NCBI GenBank assembly: GCA_963814095.1
Contig: CAWFBT010000021.1
Location: 3,487 to 67,486 of the forward strand
DNA: 64,000 bases
Reading direction: 5' to 3'
DNA from: JACVRW01 sp963814095
GTDB taxonomy: Bacteria; Actinomycetota; Thermoleophilia; Solirubrobacterales; Thermoleophilaceae
Made by a program: the position numbers and the translations under genes. The notes below the pieces were generated by a model, which had not been told where the DNA came from, did no database searches, and saw nothing but the letters and a program-made list of their open reading frames with translations. Shown in pieces: positions 42,478-50,319 of this stretch. How positions within the stretch are numbered: the stretch's first letter is position 1; every line of letters starts with the position of its first letter.

Positions 42478-43179
42478 ATGATCCGCCCTCCCATGGCGAG
42501 CGCCACCGAGCCGATAGCCGCTCCGCCGTCGGACCTCCCCCCGGAGATCCGCGGCGAGCCGCCGCCCCGGCGCGGCGGGCCCATCGCGCTCATGCGCTTC
42601 CTGCGCGCCCGGGGCATGCTGAACCTGAAGTATGGGCGGCTGGTCGCGCGGCTCGGCTGGTGGAAGCTGCGCCTGCGCCGGCGCCTCCTGCTCGACGGGC
42701 TCGCCTTCATCGGGCCTGGCTGCTCGCTCGAGGTGGGCCGCCGCGCCACCATCGAGCTCGGGCGCTGGTCCTGGGTCGGCCACGGCTGCAAGATCCGCTC
42801 CCACGAGGGCAACGTGTCGATCGGGGCGAAGACCGTGCTCGGCCAGGAGTGCACGATCTCCTCGTTCCAGCACGTCTCGATCGGTCGCGAGTGTGTGGTC
42901 GCGGACCGGGTGATGCTGATCGACTTCGACCACGGCATGGTCGAGGTCGAGCGCCCGATCCGCCTCCAGGGCATCTACAAGCGCGACGTGCGCGTCGGCA
43001 ACAACGTCTGGATCGGCTACGGCGCCTGCATCCTGCGCGGCGTGACCGTGGGTGACAACGCCGTGATCGGCACGAACGCCGTGGTGACCCGCGACGTCCC
43101 GGCGAACGCCGTCGTAGGCGGCGTACCCGCGCGCGTGATCCGCATGCGCGAGGCGCCTCAGCGCATGCGCTTCTCGTAA
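42478..43179 (+). CDS. Acyltransferase with left-handed beta-helix (hexapeptide repeats)
   Basis: About 233 residues from ATG 42478; ATG 42493 is equally possible. After a Pro-rich N-terminus and a basic helix come hexapeptide repeats (FIGPGCSLEVGRRATIELG, VSIGAKTVLGQECTISS, VSIGRECVVADRVMLID). The C-terminal WIGYGACILRGVTVGDNAVIGTNAVVTRDVPANAVVGGVPARVI is typical of maltose/galactoside acetyltransferases and of cell-surface sugar O-acetyltransferases. The acceptor is unknown. Confidence 0.88.
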   Translation: MIRPPMASATEPIAAPPSDLPPEIRGEPPPRRGGPIALMRFLRARGMLNLKYGRLVARLGWWKLRLRRRLLLDGLAFIGPGCSLEVGRRATIELGRWSWVGHGCKIRSHEGNVSIGAKTVLGQECTISSFQHVSIGRECVVADRVMLIDFDHGMVEVERPIRLQGIYKRDVRVGNNVWIGYGACILRGVTVGDNAVIGTNAVVTRDVPANAVVGGVPARVIRMREAPQRMRFS

Positions 43180-43199
43180 CGCGCGCGTCGCTTGATTGT

Positions 43200-43300
43200 C
43201 ACTCGCGGGTGCTGAACCGTGACGCGAGTGGCGCGACGATCTCCCCGTGACTCGCGAGTGGACGATTACGGACATATAGATGCCGGAATCGTCCACTCGC
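43200..43300. repeat. Nested inverted repeats around the start of the AbiEi/DUF559 gene
   Basis: GCGAGTGGACGATT (43254-43267) is the exact reverse complement of AATCGTCCACTCGC (43287-43300), a 14-bp stem whose 19-bp loop contains the start codon (43280). A second pair CACTCGC (43200-43206) / GCGAGTG (43224-43230) lies upstream, and CGTGAC(T/-)(C/-)GCGAGTGG occurs twice as a direct repeat. The mRNA start site would be locked in a hairpin. The DNA form is also a possible protein-binding site. Confidence 0.7.
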
Positions 43301-44279
43301 CCCGAAGGGCTGGAGGGAGCGATCGCCGAACTTGCGGGACGGCAGCACGGGGTCGTCGCCCTTCCCCAGCTCGTCGGGCTCGGGCTGCAGGCGCGGGCCG
43401 TGCGGGCCAGGGTCACGGCGGGCCGGCTGCATCGGGTCTACCCCGGCGTCTATGCCGTCGGACACCCGCTACTCACTGCCGAGGGGCGCTGGATAGCCGC
43501 AGTGCTCGCCTGCGGTGACGGGGCGCTCCTCTCGCACAGGTCCGCCGCGATCCTCTGGGGCCTCCGTGCGGGCGGCGGCGCCCGCGTCGACGTCACCACT
43601 GCCCGCCGGGTCGGTCGCGGGCGCGCGCCGATACGGGTCCATTGGCGTCCCTCGTGTGGCTGCCGCCGACGCATGCTCCTGCCACGGCGTCCCGTGTACC
43701 TCGGTCGCCCGCACGCTGCTCGACCTGGCGGCGGTCGTCTCCGGGAGCGAGCTCGAGAAGGCCTGCGATCGCGCCGAGCAGCTGCGCATCTTCGACGGTC
43801 GTGCGATCGATGCGCTGCTCTCGCGCGCGCAAGGCGGACGGGGCACACGCCGTCTCCGCGAGACCCTCGAACAGCTCGACCCGCAGACCGCCCTGACCCG
43901 CACCGAGATCGAGCGCCTGATGCTCGCGCTCTGCAAAGCCCACCCCCTTCCCCAGCCAGTCGTGAACGGCTGGATCCAACTGAACGGCATCGGATTCGAG
44001 CCCGACTTCTACTGGCCCCAGCAGAAGCTGATCGTCGAAACCGACGGCGGGACGACCCACCTCACCCGCAAGGCCTTCGAGGCCGATCGCCGCCGCGATC
44101 AGCTGCTCGCCGAGGCCGGCTACACCACGCTGCGCCTCACCTGGAGGCAGGTCACAGACGAGCCCGAGCGCGTCGCAAGGACGATCGCCGCGGTGCTGAA
44201 GCGTGCGGTTACCCACACCTCCCTTAGGGGGAATTCCGCATTGGATCGGGGATCGCGCAGGCGGACGATTCCTGCATGA
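43280..44279 (+). pseudogene. AbiEi-like N-terminal domain plus DUF559 nuclease-like domain, frameshifted
   Basis: The first frame (from ATG 43280) encodes an AbiEi-antitoxin-like winged helix (AELAGRQHGVVALPQLVGLGLQARAVRARVTAGRLHRVYPGVYAVG). It continues to IRVHWRPS at about 43654. The protein resumes in another frame at VAAADACSCHGVPCTSVARTLLDLA and ends in a DUF559/Vsr-like domain (GIGFEPDFYWPQQKLIVETDGG ... YTTLRLTWRQV) with Asp, Glu and Asp of a PD-(D/E)xK site. Adding two bases near 43655 restores about 333 residues. Such proteins are common in actinobacterial accessory regions, with no proven function. The stop overlaps the MMPL start. Confidence 0.8.
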
Positions 44280-46522
44280 GCCAATCGAGGACAAACAACA
44301 TCGCAGCGCGCGCCGGAAGGTGGAGCGCCCAACACCGGAAGAAGGCCATCGTTGGATGGCTTCTCTTCGTGATCTTGGCCGTCTTCATCGGCGGCTCAGT
44401 AGGTACAAAGACGCTCGACGATGTCGACGACTCGGGCATCGGAGAGTCCGGCCGGGCTGACACGGCCGTCTCGCAGAACTTCCCGGACAAGGTGTCCGAG
44501 AGCGTGATGGTGCAGAACAAGAACGCCTCGGTCCGCGACCCCGAGTTCAAGGCGGTCGTGGCCGACGCCCAGGCCGCGCTCAAGGATGACCGCGGCGTCC
44601 GGAACATCAGCAGCCCGTACGGCAAGGGCAATGAGGGCCAGCTGTCGCAGGACGGCCACTCGGCGCTCATCACCTTCGAGCTGCCCGACAAGGACGGACA
44701 GGCGGAGGACCTGGTCGAGGCACCGCTTGCCACCGTCGCCAAGCTGGACAAGCAGCACTCCGGTTACACGATCGAGGAGTTCGGCGACGCGAGCGCCGAC
44801 CGGGCGCTGTCAAAGGCGTTCTCGGATGACTTCCAGCGGGCCGAGATCACCTCTCTGCCGATCACGCTGATCATCCTCATCCTCGCTTTTGGTGCGCTGC
44901 TCGCCGCCTTCGTCCCCCTGCTCCTCGCCGTGACCGCCGTGGCGGCGGCCATCGGCCTGATCGGCCCGATCTCCCAGATCTGGCCGGTGGACGAGTCGAT
45001 CAACTCAGTGGTGCTGCTGATCGGCCTGGCCGTGGGCGTCGACTACGCCCTCTTCTACATCCGCCGTGAGCGCGAGGAACGTGCACGCGGGCGTAGCGAG
45101 GAGGCCGCGCTCGAGGCCGCTGCAGCGACCTCCGGGCGTGCAGTGCTGGTGTCCGGCTTCACCGTGATCGCGGCGATGGCCGGCATGTACTTCGGCGGCG
45201 CTCCGACGTTCATCTCGTTCGCCACGGGCACGATCCTCGTGGTGGCGATCGCCGTGCTCGGCTCGCTGACCGTGCTGCCCGCGGTGCTCTCGAAGCTCGG
45301 CGACCGAGTCAACAAGGGCCGGATCCCCTTCCTCAAGCCGGAGCGCCGCACCGGCGAGCCGCGCGTGTGGTCGTGGGTCCTCAACCGCGTGCTCGCCCGA
45401 CCGCTGACCTCCGTGATCGCGGCGGGAGCGGTGCTGGTCGTGCTCGCGGTGCCGGTGCTGCATATCCACACGGCGGACTCGGGCGTCGACGGCCTGCCGC
45501 GCTCGCTCGAGGTCATGCAGACCTACGACCGGATGCAGGCCGCCTTCCCGGGTGAGCAGTTCACGGCGGACATCGTGGTCGAGGGCAAGAACCTCGACAA
45601 GGCCGAGATCCAGGGCTACGCCCAGGAGCTGCGCCAGCTCGCGGCCGACTCGAACGAGTTCCACGAGCCGGTGACCGTCGACACGAGCCCCAACGGCAAC
45701 GTCGCGGTCTTCGAGGTCCCGGTGGCCGGCACCGGCACCGACGAGACCTCGATGGACGCAGTCCGCACGCTCCGCGAGGACGTCGTGCCGGACGTGTTCG
45801 GGAATGTCCAGGGCGGCGAGCTCGTCGGCGTGACCGGATTCACCGCCGGGTCGATGGACTTCAACGACCTGATGGCGGAGCGCATCTGGTACGTGTTCGC
45901 GTTCGTCTTCGCGATGGCGTTCCTGCTGCTGCTGGTGACGTTCCGGTCGATCGTCATCCCGATCAAGGCGATCGTCCTGAACATCATGTCGGTGGCTGCC
46001 GCGCTCGGAGTCGTGACCTGGGTCTTCCAGGACGGGCATCTGGAGGACTTCCTCAACTTCGACTCCACCGGCGCGATCACGGCCTGGTTCCCGTTGATGC
46101 TGTTCGTGATCCTGTTCGGCCTCTCGATGGACTACCACGTGTTCATCCTGAGCCGGATCAAGGAGGCGTTCGATCGGGGCGAGAGCACCGACGAGGCCGT
46201 CGCGCACGGCATCAAGTCGACGGCCGGGGTGGTGACCGCGGCGGCGCTCGTGATGGTCGGCGTGTTCTCCATCTTCGCCACGCTGTCGTTCATCGACATG
46301 AAGCAGTTCGGCGTGGGCCTGGCTGTGGCGGTCTTGCTCGACGCCACGCTCGTCCGCGGCGTGCTGCTGCCGGCGACGATGAAGCTGCTCGGCGACTGGA
46401 ACTGGTACCTGCCGAAGTGGCTCGAGTGGCTGCCCAAGGGCCCCGCGCTCGAGGGCTCGGGTGAGCCGGCCGAGGAGCGGCGCATCCAGCCGCGCCAGGA
46501 CGCCCAGCCGGCCGAGGCGTAG
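44276..46522 (+). CDS. MMPL-family RND transporter
   Basis: The 748-residue protein has about 12 membrane helices and two external loops in the two-fold MMPL layout. It contains GLAVGVDYALFYIRREREER (about 246) and the matching FGLSMDYHVFILSRIKEAFDRG (about 615), carrying the Asp-Tyr proton-relay pair. Relatives export lipids, siderophores or hydrophobic compounds. ATG at 44276 is in an ATGA overlap with the preceding broken gene. A strong hairpin follows the stop. Confidence 0.95.
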   Translation: MSQSRTNNIAARAGRWSAQHRKKAIVGWLLFVILAVFIGGSVGTKTLDDVDDSGIGESGRADTAVSQNFPDKVSESVMVQNKNASVRDPEFKAVVADAQAALKDDRGVRNISSPYGKGNEGQLSQDGHSALITFELPDKDGQAEDLVEAPLATVAKLDKQHSGYTIEEFGDASADRALSKAFSDDFQRAEITSLPITLIILILAFGALLAAFVPLLLAVTAVAAAIGLIGPISQIWPVDESINSVVLLIGLAVGVDYALFYIRREREERARGRSEEAALEAAAATSGRAVLVSGFTVIAAMAGMYFGGAPTFISFATGTILVVAIAVLGSLTVLPAVLSKLGDRVNKGRIPFLKPERRTGEPRVWSWVLNRVLARPLTSVIAAGAVLVVLAVPVLHIHTADSGVDGLPRSLEVMQTYDRMQAAFPGEQFTADIVVEGKNLDKAEIQGYAQELRQLAADSNEFHEPVTVDTSPNGNVAVFEVPVAGTGTDETSMDAVRTLREDVVPDVFGNVQGGELVGVTGFTAGSMDFNDLMAERIWYVFAFVFAMAFLLLLVTFRSIVIPIKAIVLNIMSVAAALGVVTWVFQDGHLEDFLNFDSTGAITAWFPLMLFVILFGLSMDYHVFILSRIKEAFDRGESTDEAVAHGIKSTAGVVTAAALVMVGVFSIFATLSFIDMKQFGVGLAVAVLLDATLVRGVLLPATMKLLGDWNWYLPKWLEWLPKGPALEGSGEPAEERRIQPRQDAQPAEA

Positions 46523-46547
46523 GGCCGGACGACAACCGAAGCAGTGC

Positions 46548-46571
46548 GGCGCCCGCCATCCGGCGGGCGCC
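46548..46571 (+). terminator. Terminator after the MMPL gene
   Basis: GGCGCCCGCC (46548-46557) and GGCGGGCGCC (46562-46571) form a perfect 10-bp stem with a 4-nt loop, followed by the moderately T-rich GCTCGTTCTGGCCCTT. It lies 26 bp after the MMPL stop. Confidence 0.75.
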
Positions 46572-46622
46572 GCTCGTTCTGGCCCTTGCTTCGAGCAGCC
46601 TGCTGAGATACCGTTTCGTACG

Positions 46623-48185
46623 TTGACTTTGTGGTCAGTCGCACAAAGACGCGCAGTCGCTCACAGGCGGCTCGCCGGGCTGGCCACGCTGGTGGTGGGG
46701 GGACTCGCACTCCTGCCCGGTGGCGCGGTGGGGGCCGCGCCACCGGCGGGTGCGGCACAATCGGGAAGCTGCGCACCCGGCCGAGCCGGGTGCTCCGCCG
46801 AGGAGGCCGAGCGCGAGCTCACCGTGATGACCTTCAACATCTGGTACGGGGGCGTCCAGGTCGACTTCGCGCAGGTGGCGCGGGCGGTGCGCGAGGCGGA
46901 CGCCGACGTCGTGGGCGTGCAGGAGCCGGAGGGCAACCTGCGCAGGCTGGCGGCGGCAACCGGCATGCCGTACGTCGACGACAGCCTGCACCTGATCTCC
47001 CGCTACCCGCTCTTCGCGGTCGGCAGCGGCGCCGAGCGCTTCGCCTACGTGGCGCTCGACCTCGACCACGTCGCCGCAATCGGCAACGTGCATCTCACCT
47101 GCTGCCCGTACGGGCCCGAAGAGGCGGCCGCGGGCAAGGGCCCGAAGCGCGTGCTGCGATTGGAGCGCTCGCTGCGCCTGCCCGAGATAAAGCCCTACGT
47201 GCGCAGGCTCGGAGGGCTGGCACGGCGCGGCGTGCCGAGCTTCATCACTGGCGACTTCAACTCGCCCTCGCATCTCGACTGGACCCAGGCAGTTGCCCAG
47301 GCCCGCCCCCAGCGCGTGCCATTCGCGCTGGACTGGCCCGTCTCGCGTGCGCTCGCCCGGGCAGGCTTCAGCGACTCATACCGCGTGGCGCATCCCGACC
47401 CGGTGGCGACGCCGGGCTACACCTGGACGCCCGGCACGCCGGCGCCGCGGATCCGCCGCAAGGAGACGCTCGACCGCATCGACTGGGTGATGGCCGGCGG
47501 CCGGGCGCGCACACTGGCGGCGAAGCTCGTCGGCGAGCTCGGTGGGCCGGACGTCGACGTGGGGCTCGACCCTTACGGGTCGGACCACCGCGCGGTCGCC
47601 TCGACGTTTGCGGTCACGCCAGGTCGCGCGCCGGCGCTCGTGAGCGCCGAGCCGCGCGTGGCCACCCGCGGCGAGCGGGTCAGCGTCCGCTACACGCAGA
47701 CGCGCCGTGGCGGAGGCAGGAAGATCGCGATCCTGCGCGGGAGCAAGCCCGTCGCCTCGCTGCCGATCTACGACGCGTCCGACCACCTCGCCTCGTACTT
47801 CGGCACCAGGTCGCTGCGCCCCGGCGCCTACCGCGCGGCGCTCCTCGACGGTGACGGCTCGGTCGCGGCGAGCTACCGCTTCTGGATCGAGGCGCCCGGC
47901 ACACGCCCCTCGATCAGCGCCACGAGTACGAGCCGCGGCCAGCCGATCAAGCTGCGCTTCGGCGGCGCCCCGGGCAACAAGCTGGACTGGGTCGGCATCT
48001 ACCGGGCCGGCGAGGACGACCTCTACCAGTACTACGGCTTCAAGTACACGGGCGCGCGCCCGAGCGGCCGCGTCACCTTCACCAAGGCCGACCTCGGAAC
48101 GCTCGCAGCCGGGCGCTACCGCGCCACGCTCATGCTCGACGACGGCTACACGGTGCTCGCCGACACGACCTTCAGCGTCCGATGA
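46623..48185 (+). CDS. Secreted endonuclease/exonuclease/phosphatase-family protein
   Basis: About 520 residues. The start is TTG 46623 or 46629, giving a signal peptide (RRLAGLATLVVGGLALLPGGAVGA). After a linker encoded by the REP-like palindrome comes an EEP domain (about 60-335): MTFNIWYGG, VVGVQEPEGN, GDFNSPSHLDW and the catalytic GSDHRAV. The C-terminal 190 residues form two beta domains, the last reading DWVGIYRAGEDDLYQYYGFKYTG. It may hydrolyse phosphodiesters or phospholipid head groups outside the cell. Its start overlaps operator-like motif copy 1, and its stop overlaps the CaiD-like gene by 4 bp. Confidence 0.82.
   Translation: MTLWSVAQRRAVAHRRLAGLATLVVGGLALLPGGAVGAAPPAGAAQSGSCAPGRAGCSAEEAERELTVMTFNIWYGGVQVDFAQVARAVREADADVVGVQEPEGNLRRLAAATGMPYVDDSLHLISRYPLFAVGSGAERFAYVALDLDHVAAIGNVHLTCCPYGPEEAAAGKGPKRVLRLERSLRLPEIKPYVRRLGGLARRGVPSFITGDFNSPSHLDWTQAVAQARPQRVPFALDWPVSRALARAGFSDSYRVAHPDPVATPGYTWTPGTPAPRIRRKETLDRIDWVMAGGRARTLAAKLVGELGGPDVDVGLDPYGSDHRAVASTFAVTPGRAPALVSAEPRVATRGERVSVRYTQTRRGGGRKIAILRGSKPVASLPIYDASDHLASYFGTRSLRPGAYRAALLDGDGSVAASYRFWIEAPGTRPSISATSTSRGQPIKLRFGGAPGNKLDWVGIYRAGEDDLYQYYGFKYTGARPSGRVTFTKADLGTLAAGRYRATLMLDDGYTVLADTTFSVR
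46624..46643. promoter_or_regulatory. Amine-island operator-like motif, copy 1
   Basis: TGACTTTGTGGTCAGTCGCA matches the sites at 50283 and 62094 at 18 to 19 of 20 positions. Unlike those, it is not followed by a good -10 at the same distance. It overlaps the best start codon of the secreted EEP protein (TTG at 46623 or 46629). A -10-like GAGATACC lies just upstream, so a repressor bound here would cover the start of a nearly leaderless transcript. Confidence 0.55.
46773..46793. repeat. REP-like palindrome inside the EEP gene, with compensatory changes
   Basis: GCACCCGGC (46773-46781) pairs perfectly with GCCGGGTGC (46785-46793) around CGA. Compared with the copy at 34.3 kb, one base in each arm is changed so that pairing is kept. 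The flanking CTGC and TGCT(C/T)CG are shared. It encodes part of the linker between signal peptide and catalytic domain. Confidence 0.65.
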
Positions 48186-48955
48186 CGGCAGTCCGGACCG
48201 AGGTGCGCGGCCACGTGCTCGAGGTCGTGCTCGACCGCCCCAAGGCCAACGCGATCGACCGCGTCACCGGGCTCGAGCTCTACGAAGCATTCGCGCGGCT
48301 GCGCGACGACCCGGACGTGCGCGTCGGCATCCTCACCGGCGGCGGCGAGCGCTTCTTCTCAGCGGGCTGGGATCTGAAGGCGGCGGCCGCCGGCGAGGAG
48401 GACACCTCCACCGACTTCGGGCCCGGCGGCTTCGCCGGCCTGACCGAGATGTTCGACCTCGACAAGCCCGTGATCGCGGCGGTCAACGGGCTGGCCGTCG
48501 GCGGCGGCTTCGAGCTCGTGCTGGCGTGCGACCTGATCGTCGCAGCCGAGCACGCCGAGCTCTTCCTGCCGGAGCTCAGCCTCGGCATCGTGCCGGACGC
48601 GGGCGGCGCCCAGCGGCTGCCGCGCAGGCTGCCCTGGTTCCTCGCCATGGAGCTGCTGCTGACGAGCCGGCGCATGGGCGCCGAGGAGGCGCTGCGGCGC
48701 GGGCTCGCCTGCTCGGTCGTGCCCGGCGCCCGGCTGATGGAGGAGGCGCGCCGGCTCGCCGATCACATCGCCGGCTGCCCGCCGCTTGCGGTTCAGGCAA
48801 CCAAGGAGATCGCGCGGCGCGGCGACGGCCTCTCGGTCGAGGAGACGTTCGCCGAGATGACGGCGGGCCGCTTCCCGGCCTACTCGCGTGCGATGACGGC
48901 CTCGGAGTTCGTCGAGGGCGCGAGGGCGTTCGCCGAGCGACGCAGCTCCGGGTAG
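48182..48955 (+). CDS. CaiD-like enoyl-CoA hydratase (crotonobetainyl-CoA hydratase family)
   Basis: The 257-residue crotonase is very close in pattern to carnitinyl-CoA dehydratase CaiD: LDRPKANAID, FFSAGWDLKAAA, DFGPGGFAGLTEMFDLDKPVIAAVNGLAVGGGFEL, LPELSLGIVPDAGG and RRMGAEEALRRG. The two Glu residues of the active site are in the expected blocks. In CaiD the reaction is hydration of crotonobetainyl-CoA to carnitinyl-CoA. A related trimethylammonium acyl-CoA or other enoyl-CoA is possible here. It is coupled to the EEP gene, and its 3' end overlaps the convergent amine oxidase by 76 bp. Confidence 0.88.
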   Translation: MTAVRTEVRGHVLEVVLDRPKANAIDRVTGLELYEAFARLRDDPDVRVGILTGGGERFFSAGWDLKAAAAGEEDTSTDFGPGGFAGLTEMFDLDKPVIAAVNGLAVGGGFELVLACDLIVAAEHAELFLPELSLGIVPDAGGAQRLPRRLPWFLAMELLLTSRRMGAEEALRRGLACSVVPGARLMEEARRLADHIAGCPPLAVQATKEIARRGDGLSVEETFAEMTAGRFPAYSRAMTASEFVEGARAFAERRSSG

Positions 48956-50259
48956 TCGCGCGGTCCGCGCCCGAGCGCCTGCGAGGCCGCGTCCCGGCCG
49001 GTCCGCACGGCGCCCTCCATGTAGCCCGCGACCCACTGGTCCGAGCCACAGACGTAGAAGGGCGGCTCGTGCCTACCGTGCAGCGGGCCGACCGCCATCA
49101 CGTCACCGGGGCGCCAGCCGGTCACGTAGCCCTTCGTGAACGGATCGACGCCCCAGCCGCGCGTGCCGTACAGGATCGGGTTGAGCGCGGCGTCGCCCAT
49201 CAGCGAGGCGAGGAAGTCGAGGAACTCACGCCGTCGCAGCGGCTCGGGCGTGGCGAGCCAGGGGCCGAGCCGCTCGGGCGGCGTGAGCGAAGAGAGGACG
49301 CCGTCGCGCTGGATCCAGACGGAGCTCCAGATTCCGTCCGCGGTCGCGCCGCCGACGTCCCAGAACGAGCTCGGATAGGCCACGACGGTCTTGGCTGCGA
49401 GCGCGCTGCGCTGGCGGTGGAGCGACTCGAGCCGCGCCTCCGAGACGCCGCTCACCATCACGTCGCGCAGCGGTCCCACCGGCAGCGCGCAGACCACCGC
49501 CTCGGCCTCGATCCGCTCGCCGTCGCGCAGGAACGCCGTGCAGCGCGAGCCCGTGACGCCGACGGCCACGACGACGCTGCCGAGCCGCAGGCGCTCGCCC
49601 AGCTCGCCGGCCATGCGCAGCGCCACCGTGGCCGATCCCTCGGCAACGCGCAGGTGCTCCCAGCGACTCTCGTCGTAGAAGCCGTGGCCGCCGGCGGTCG
49701 CCTCCTTGCGCAGCTGCGCGAGCAGCGAGGTGCGCTCTACCGAGTCGATCGAGAGCGAGCGCTGCATGTGATCGACGTAGCGGATCGCCCCCGGCCGCGC
49801 GCCCTGAGCCCGCAGCCAGGCGCCGACGCTGAGCCGGTCGAGCCGCTCCGCCTCGGGATGGCTCCATGGGTCCACCGGGTCGACGGTGCGCGCAAGCCGC
49901 GCGAACTCCTGCGCGAGCCGAGCCAGGTCGGCCTCGTCCGCGTCGTCCATCCAGGGCGCCCGTTCGCCGACGGCGACGCCTTCGTCCGCGCCCCAGGCGG
50001 GCGGTAGGTCGATCGCCGTGTAGCTCGGCTCGAGCCGCAGGCCGAGCTCCCCCACCAGCTCCACGTAGCCGTTCATCCAGCCGGCGACGACCTCGCCGCC
50101 CCACTGCACCGGGCGCCCGTCCGCGAGCAGCTCCTGCTCGACGCGCCCGCCGGGGCGCTCACGCGCCTCCAGCACGACCACGTCAGCGCCGCCCGCGGCG
50201 AGATCGCGCGCCGCCGACAGGCCTGCGAGTCCAGCGCCGAGCACGATCACGTCATGCAC
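48880..50259 (-). CDS. FAD-dependent amine oxidase
   Basis: The 459-residue flavoenzyme starts at GTG 50259 (frame-consistent with HDVIVLGAGLAGLSAARDLAAGGADVVVLEARERPGGR, the GxGxxG and acidic/GGR motifs of the amine-oxidase family). The C-terminal FAD motif is FYVCGSDQWVAGYMEGAVRTG (about 405-425). It should oxidise primary or secondary amines with release of ammonia or an aldehyde. TAGACT lies 7 nt before the GTG, which would make the mRNA leaderless, and the divergent aminotransferase promoter shares the intervening operator-like motif copy 2. Confidence 0.88.
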   Translation of the reverse strand: MHDVIVLGAGLAGLSAARDLAAGGADVVVLEARERPGGRVEQELLADGRPVQWGGEVVAGWMNGYVELVGELGLRLEPSYTAIDLPPAWGADEGVAVGERAPWMDDADEADLARLAQEFARLARTVDPVDPWSHPEAERLDRLSVGAWLRAQGARPGAIRYVDHMQRSLSIDSVERTSLLAQLRKEATAGGHGFYDESRWEHLRVAEGSATVALRMAGELGERLRLGSVVVAVGVTGSRCTAFLRDGERIEAEAVVCALPVGPLRDVMVSGVSEARLESLHRQRSALAAKTVVAYPSSFWDVGGATADGIWSSVWIQRDGVLSSLTPPERLGPWLATPEPLRRREFLDFLASLMGDAALNPILYGTRGWGVDPFTKGYVTGWRPGDVMAVGPLHGRHEPPFYVCGSDQWVAGYMEGAVRTGRDAASQALGRGPRDYPELRRSANALAPSTNSEAVIARE

Positions 50260-50281
50260 GCCGGTAAGTCTAAACGACTCT

Positions 50282-50311
50282 TTGACTTTGTAGTCAGTCG
50301 CACGATATGAT
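50282..50311. promoter_or_regulatory. Divergent promoter with operator-like motif, copy 2
   Basis: Rightward: -35 TTGACT (50282-50287), 18-bp spacer, -10 TATGAT (50306-50311), then 8 nt to the ATG of the aminotransferase, predicting a leaderless mRNA. The 20-bp motif TGACTTTGTAGTCAGTCGCA (50283-50302) covers the -35 and the spacer and includes the perfect dyad TGACT-TTGT-AGTCA. Leftward, a TAGACT sits 7 nt from the amine oxidase GTG. A bound TetR dimer would block both directions. Confidence 0.75.
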
Positions 50312-50319
50312 CGCCGCGC

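Noticed and set aside
43280..46522. Toxin-antitoxin or abortive-infection operon (AbiEi with MMPL)
   Set aside because: There is no AbiEii-type nucleotidyltransferase toxin. The AbiEi-like part is fused to a DUF559 domain, and the MMPL overlap looks incidental.
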